Of a stretch of 64,000 bases of DNA, positions 62,400 to 64,000 are shown in pieces; position 1 is the stretch's first letter; each line of letters opens with the position of its first letter. The position numbers and the translations under genes are program-made. Below the pieces are notes generated by a model. That model searched no databases. It was not told the DNA's origin and worked only from the letters and a program-made list of their open reading frames with translations. The stretch is from Psychrobacillus sp042945595 (GTDB taxonomy: Bacteria; Bacillota; Bacilli; Bacillales_A; Planococcaceae), in contig NZ_CP168493.1 of NCBI RefSeq assembly GCF_042945595.1, positions 1,860,001-1,924,000 on the forward strand, in the 5' to 3' direction.

Positions 62400-63548
62400 T
62401 TGGCTGGAGCACTAGACAAGATTAAGGTCCTCGACTTATCACGAGTTCTTGCGGGCCCATATTGTACTATGATTTTGGGAGATTTAGGTGCAGAAGTCTT
62501 AAAGGTGGAAGCACCTGGAGGTAGTGATGAAACTCGTAAATGGGGACCACCATTTCAAAATGATATAAGTGCTTATTACTTAAGTGCCAATCGAAATAAA
62601 AAAGCGATTACGGTAGATTTAAAGTCTGCAGAAGGCGTTGAAATCATTAAAAAACTTGTCTGTGAGAGTGATGTTATTATTCATAACTTCAAAACAGGGA
62701 CAATGAATCGCTATGGATTAAGTTATGATACATTGTCTCAACTCAATCCTCGTATTGTATATTGCTCCATCACTGGTTTTGGTGAAACGGGTCCAGAGAG
62801 ACATATGCCGGGGTATGATTTTATTATTCAAGCGATGAGTGGGTTGATGAGTATCACGGGTACTAAGGAATCAGGGCCGCAAAAGTCAGGTGTTGCAATC
62901 GTAGACATTCTAACAGGTTTGTACGCATGTATTGGTATTCAAGCCGCTTTGCTGGAGCGCGTCCAGTCGGGAAAAGGGCAAAAGTTAGATATTTCACTAT
63001 ATGATTCAGCAGTAAGCGCTTTGGTGAATGTTGGAAGTAACTATTTAATGTCTGAAAAAATCCCTACAGCTCTTGGAAATGATCATGCTAATATTGTCCC
63101 ATATCAGACTTTTCAAACATCAGATGGGGAAATGGTCATCGCCGTTGGAAACGACAATCAGTTTAAAGCGTTATGTATTGTACTTGAAAAACCCGAATAT
63201 AGTACAAATGAACATTTCAGAACGAATCCAAATCGCGTAAAACACAGAAAAGAATTAGTTCCATTATTAGAAAAGGCTTTTTTAACAAAAAAGACTGCAT
63301 ATTGGCAGAAACAGTGCAGAAATAATAACATACCTTGCGGGCCAATCCAAAGTTTAGATGAAGTTGTTAAAGACAAACAACTTCAATCACGTGATATGTT
63401 TATAACACAAGATCATCCAACAGCAGGAGAAATTAAAATGATTGGAAGTCCACTAAAGTTTTCACGGACACCTGTTCAAATCAAATATCATCCACCGAAT
63501 CCAGGGGAACATAATGAGGAAATAATGAATCGTCTAGGAATAAAATGA
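62400..63548 (+). CDS. Family III CoA-transferase (CaiB/BaiF)
   Basis: 382 residues from TTG 62400 behind AAAGGAGTGG. LDLSRVLAGPYCTMILGDLGAEVLKVE at the start (given here in part: RVLAGPYCTMILGDLGA), NRNKKAITVDLK and GYDFIIQAMSGLMSITG, which holds the catalytic aspartate region, are typical. It transfers CoA from one acid to another without ATP; dicarboxylates such as glutarate or succinate would fit the product of the aldehyde dehydrogenase. Follows the deacylase by 89 bases. Confidence 0.9.
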   Translation: MAGALDKIKVLDLSRVLAGPYCTMILGDLGAEVLKVEAPGGSDETRKWGPPFQNDISAYYLSANRNKKAITVDLKSAEGVEIIKKLVCESDVIIHNFKTGTMNRYGLSYDTLSQLNPRIVYCSITGFGETGPERHMPGYDFIIQAMSGLMSITGTKESGPQKSGVAIVDILTGLYACIGIQAALLERVQSGKGQKLDISLYDSAVSALVNVGSNYLMSEKIPTALGNDHANIVPYQTFQTSDGEMVIAVGNDNQFKALCIVLEKPEYSTNEHFRTNPNRVKHRKELVPLLEKAFLTKKTAYWQKQCRNNNIPCGPIQSLDEVVKDKQLQSRDMFITQDHPTAGEIKMIGSPLKFSRTPVQIKYHPPNPGEHNEEIMNRLGIK

Positions 63549-63655
63549 GGAAACATGAAATGAATTTTTCATTTTCTGGAGAACAAAACAGGATGCTTAT
63601 TACTTATAAATTGAGTGTATAGTTAAAGACATTTAAAAGAGAGGATGTATTTTTT

Positions 63656-64000
63656 ATGGAAAAAAATTATTCTATTGAAGAGCTTAAAATGTTAGATCAA
63701 AAGCATTTTCTACACCCTACTTCACCAGTAAAGACGGAAGATGGACCGGCATTTATTTTTACAGAAGGAAAAGGTGTCTATCTGTATGATATTACAGGCA
63801 AAAAGGTAATTGATGGTATGTCTTCACTTTGGAATGTGAATATCGGCCATGGTAGAACAGAACTTGGTGAAGTAGCGAAGGAACAAATGAATAAACTAGC
63901 CTTTAGTTCTTGTTTCGCAACGTTTAGTAATGAGCCTGCCATTCTATTAGCAAAAAAATTAGCAGAACTAGCACCTGGTGATTTAAATACAACATTTTTT
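63656..64000 (+). CDS. Class III aminotransferase, cut by the window end
   Basis: 115 codons of an open frame that goes on beyond the window. The start is ATG 63656 behind GAGAGGATG. LDQKHFLHPTSPVKTEDGPA and DGMSSLWNVNIGHGRTELGE, NEPAILLAKKLAELAPGDLN are close to the same parts of the aminotransferase at 55596, so this is a second paralogue of the same subfamily in one cluster. The PLP lysine lies outside the window. Confidence 0.88.
   Translation, partial: MEKNYSIEELKMLDQKHFLHPTSPVKTEDGPAFIFTEGKGVYLYDITGKKVIDGMSSLWNVNIGHGRTELGEVAKEQMNKLAFSSCFATFSNEPAILLAKKLAELAPGDLNTTFF

Noticed and set aside
1..64000. tRNA or rRNA genes
   Set aside because: None with a recognisable cloverleaf or rRNA core sequence was seen on either strand.

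Overview
The window reads as chromosome of a low-GC, endospore-forming Firmicute of the Bacillaceae/Planococcaceae kind (Psychrobacillus, Paenisporosarcina and Lysinibacillus are plausible, but no marker fixes the genus). The signs are strong AGGAGG-type ribosome sites, frequent TTG/GTG starts, two YjcZ-type sporulation micro-proteins, T-box leaders before ileS and trpE, Fur boxes, a perfect CcpA cre site and an ECF-type promoter.

Bases 1 to about 20,000 are an accessory region of unusual build. Small, mostly unrelated genes sit one (sometimes two) per unit, essentially all on the + strand: lipoproteins, small membrane proteins, GNAT acetyltransferases, a hydrolase, a histidine phosphatase, an ECF sigma/anti-sigma pair, VanZ, DUF2975 plus regulator, DUF4279, TetR plus epimerase. 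Between them lie about 20 copies of an 80-100 bp imperfect palindrome whose outer arms read ATTCAAC...GTTGAAT and whose central hairpin varies. This resembles an integron cassette array with attC sites, though no integron integrase is visible here. A 612-nt ORF-less group II intron sits inside one copy, and its removal restores an uninterrupted palindrome; a truncated relative sits at the same position in another copy. An IS110-family element follows directly after a third copy and an IS3 remnant abuts a fourth. Several units carry genes broken by single-base frameshifts or stops.

Bases 20,000 to 33,000 are a decayed zone: spore-related micro-genes, broken genes with CxxC motifs, a Fur-controlled FTR1 iron permease with a lipoprotein, an MFS exporter, a DUF2798 protein, and a thiamine-diphosphate keto-acid decarboxylase (ipdC-like) surrounded by gene, IS110 and tyrosine-recombinase fragments. 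A small second patch of the palindrome flanks a lipoprotein and a signal peptidase near 32.4-33.9 kb.

Bases 34,000 to 54,000 look like ordinary chromosome: T-box controlled isoleucyl-tRNA synthetase with a PHVGHA signature (ileS2/mupirocin-resistant type), a PPP-family phosphatase, a ROK regulator with an MFS transporter, the T-box controlled trpEDCFBA operon (no trpG), an MFS efflux pump, a LysE exporter, a double GNAT, a TPR protein, a cytochrome-oxidase-like small membrane protein and an APH-family kinase.

Bases 54,200 to 64,000 are a catabolic cluster: LysR regulator, class III aminotransferase, succinate-semialdehyde-type dehydrogenase, GNAT, APC permease, M20 deacylase, family III CoA-transferase, and a second class III aminotransferase cut by the window end. 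Together they suggest uptake, deacylation, transamination, oxidation and CoA activation of an omega-amino acid or N-acylated relative.
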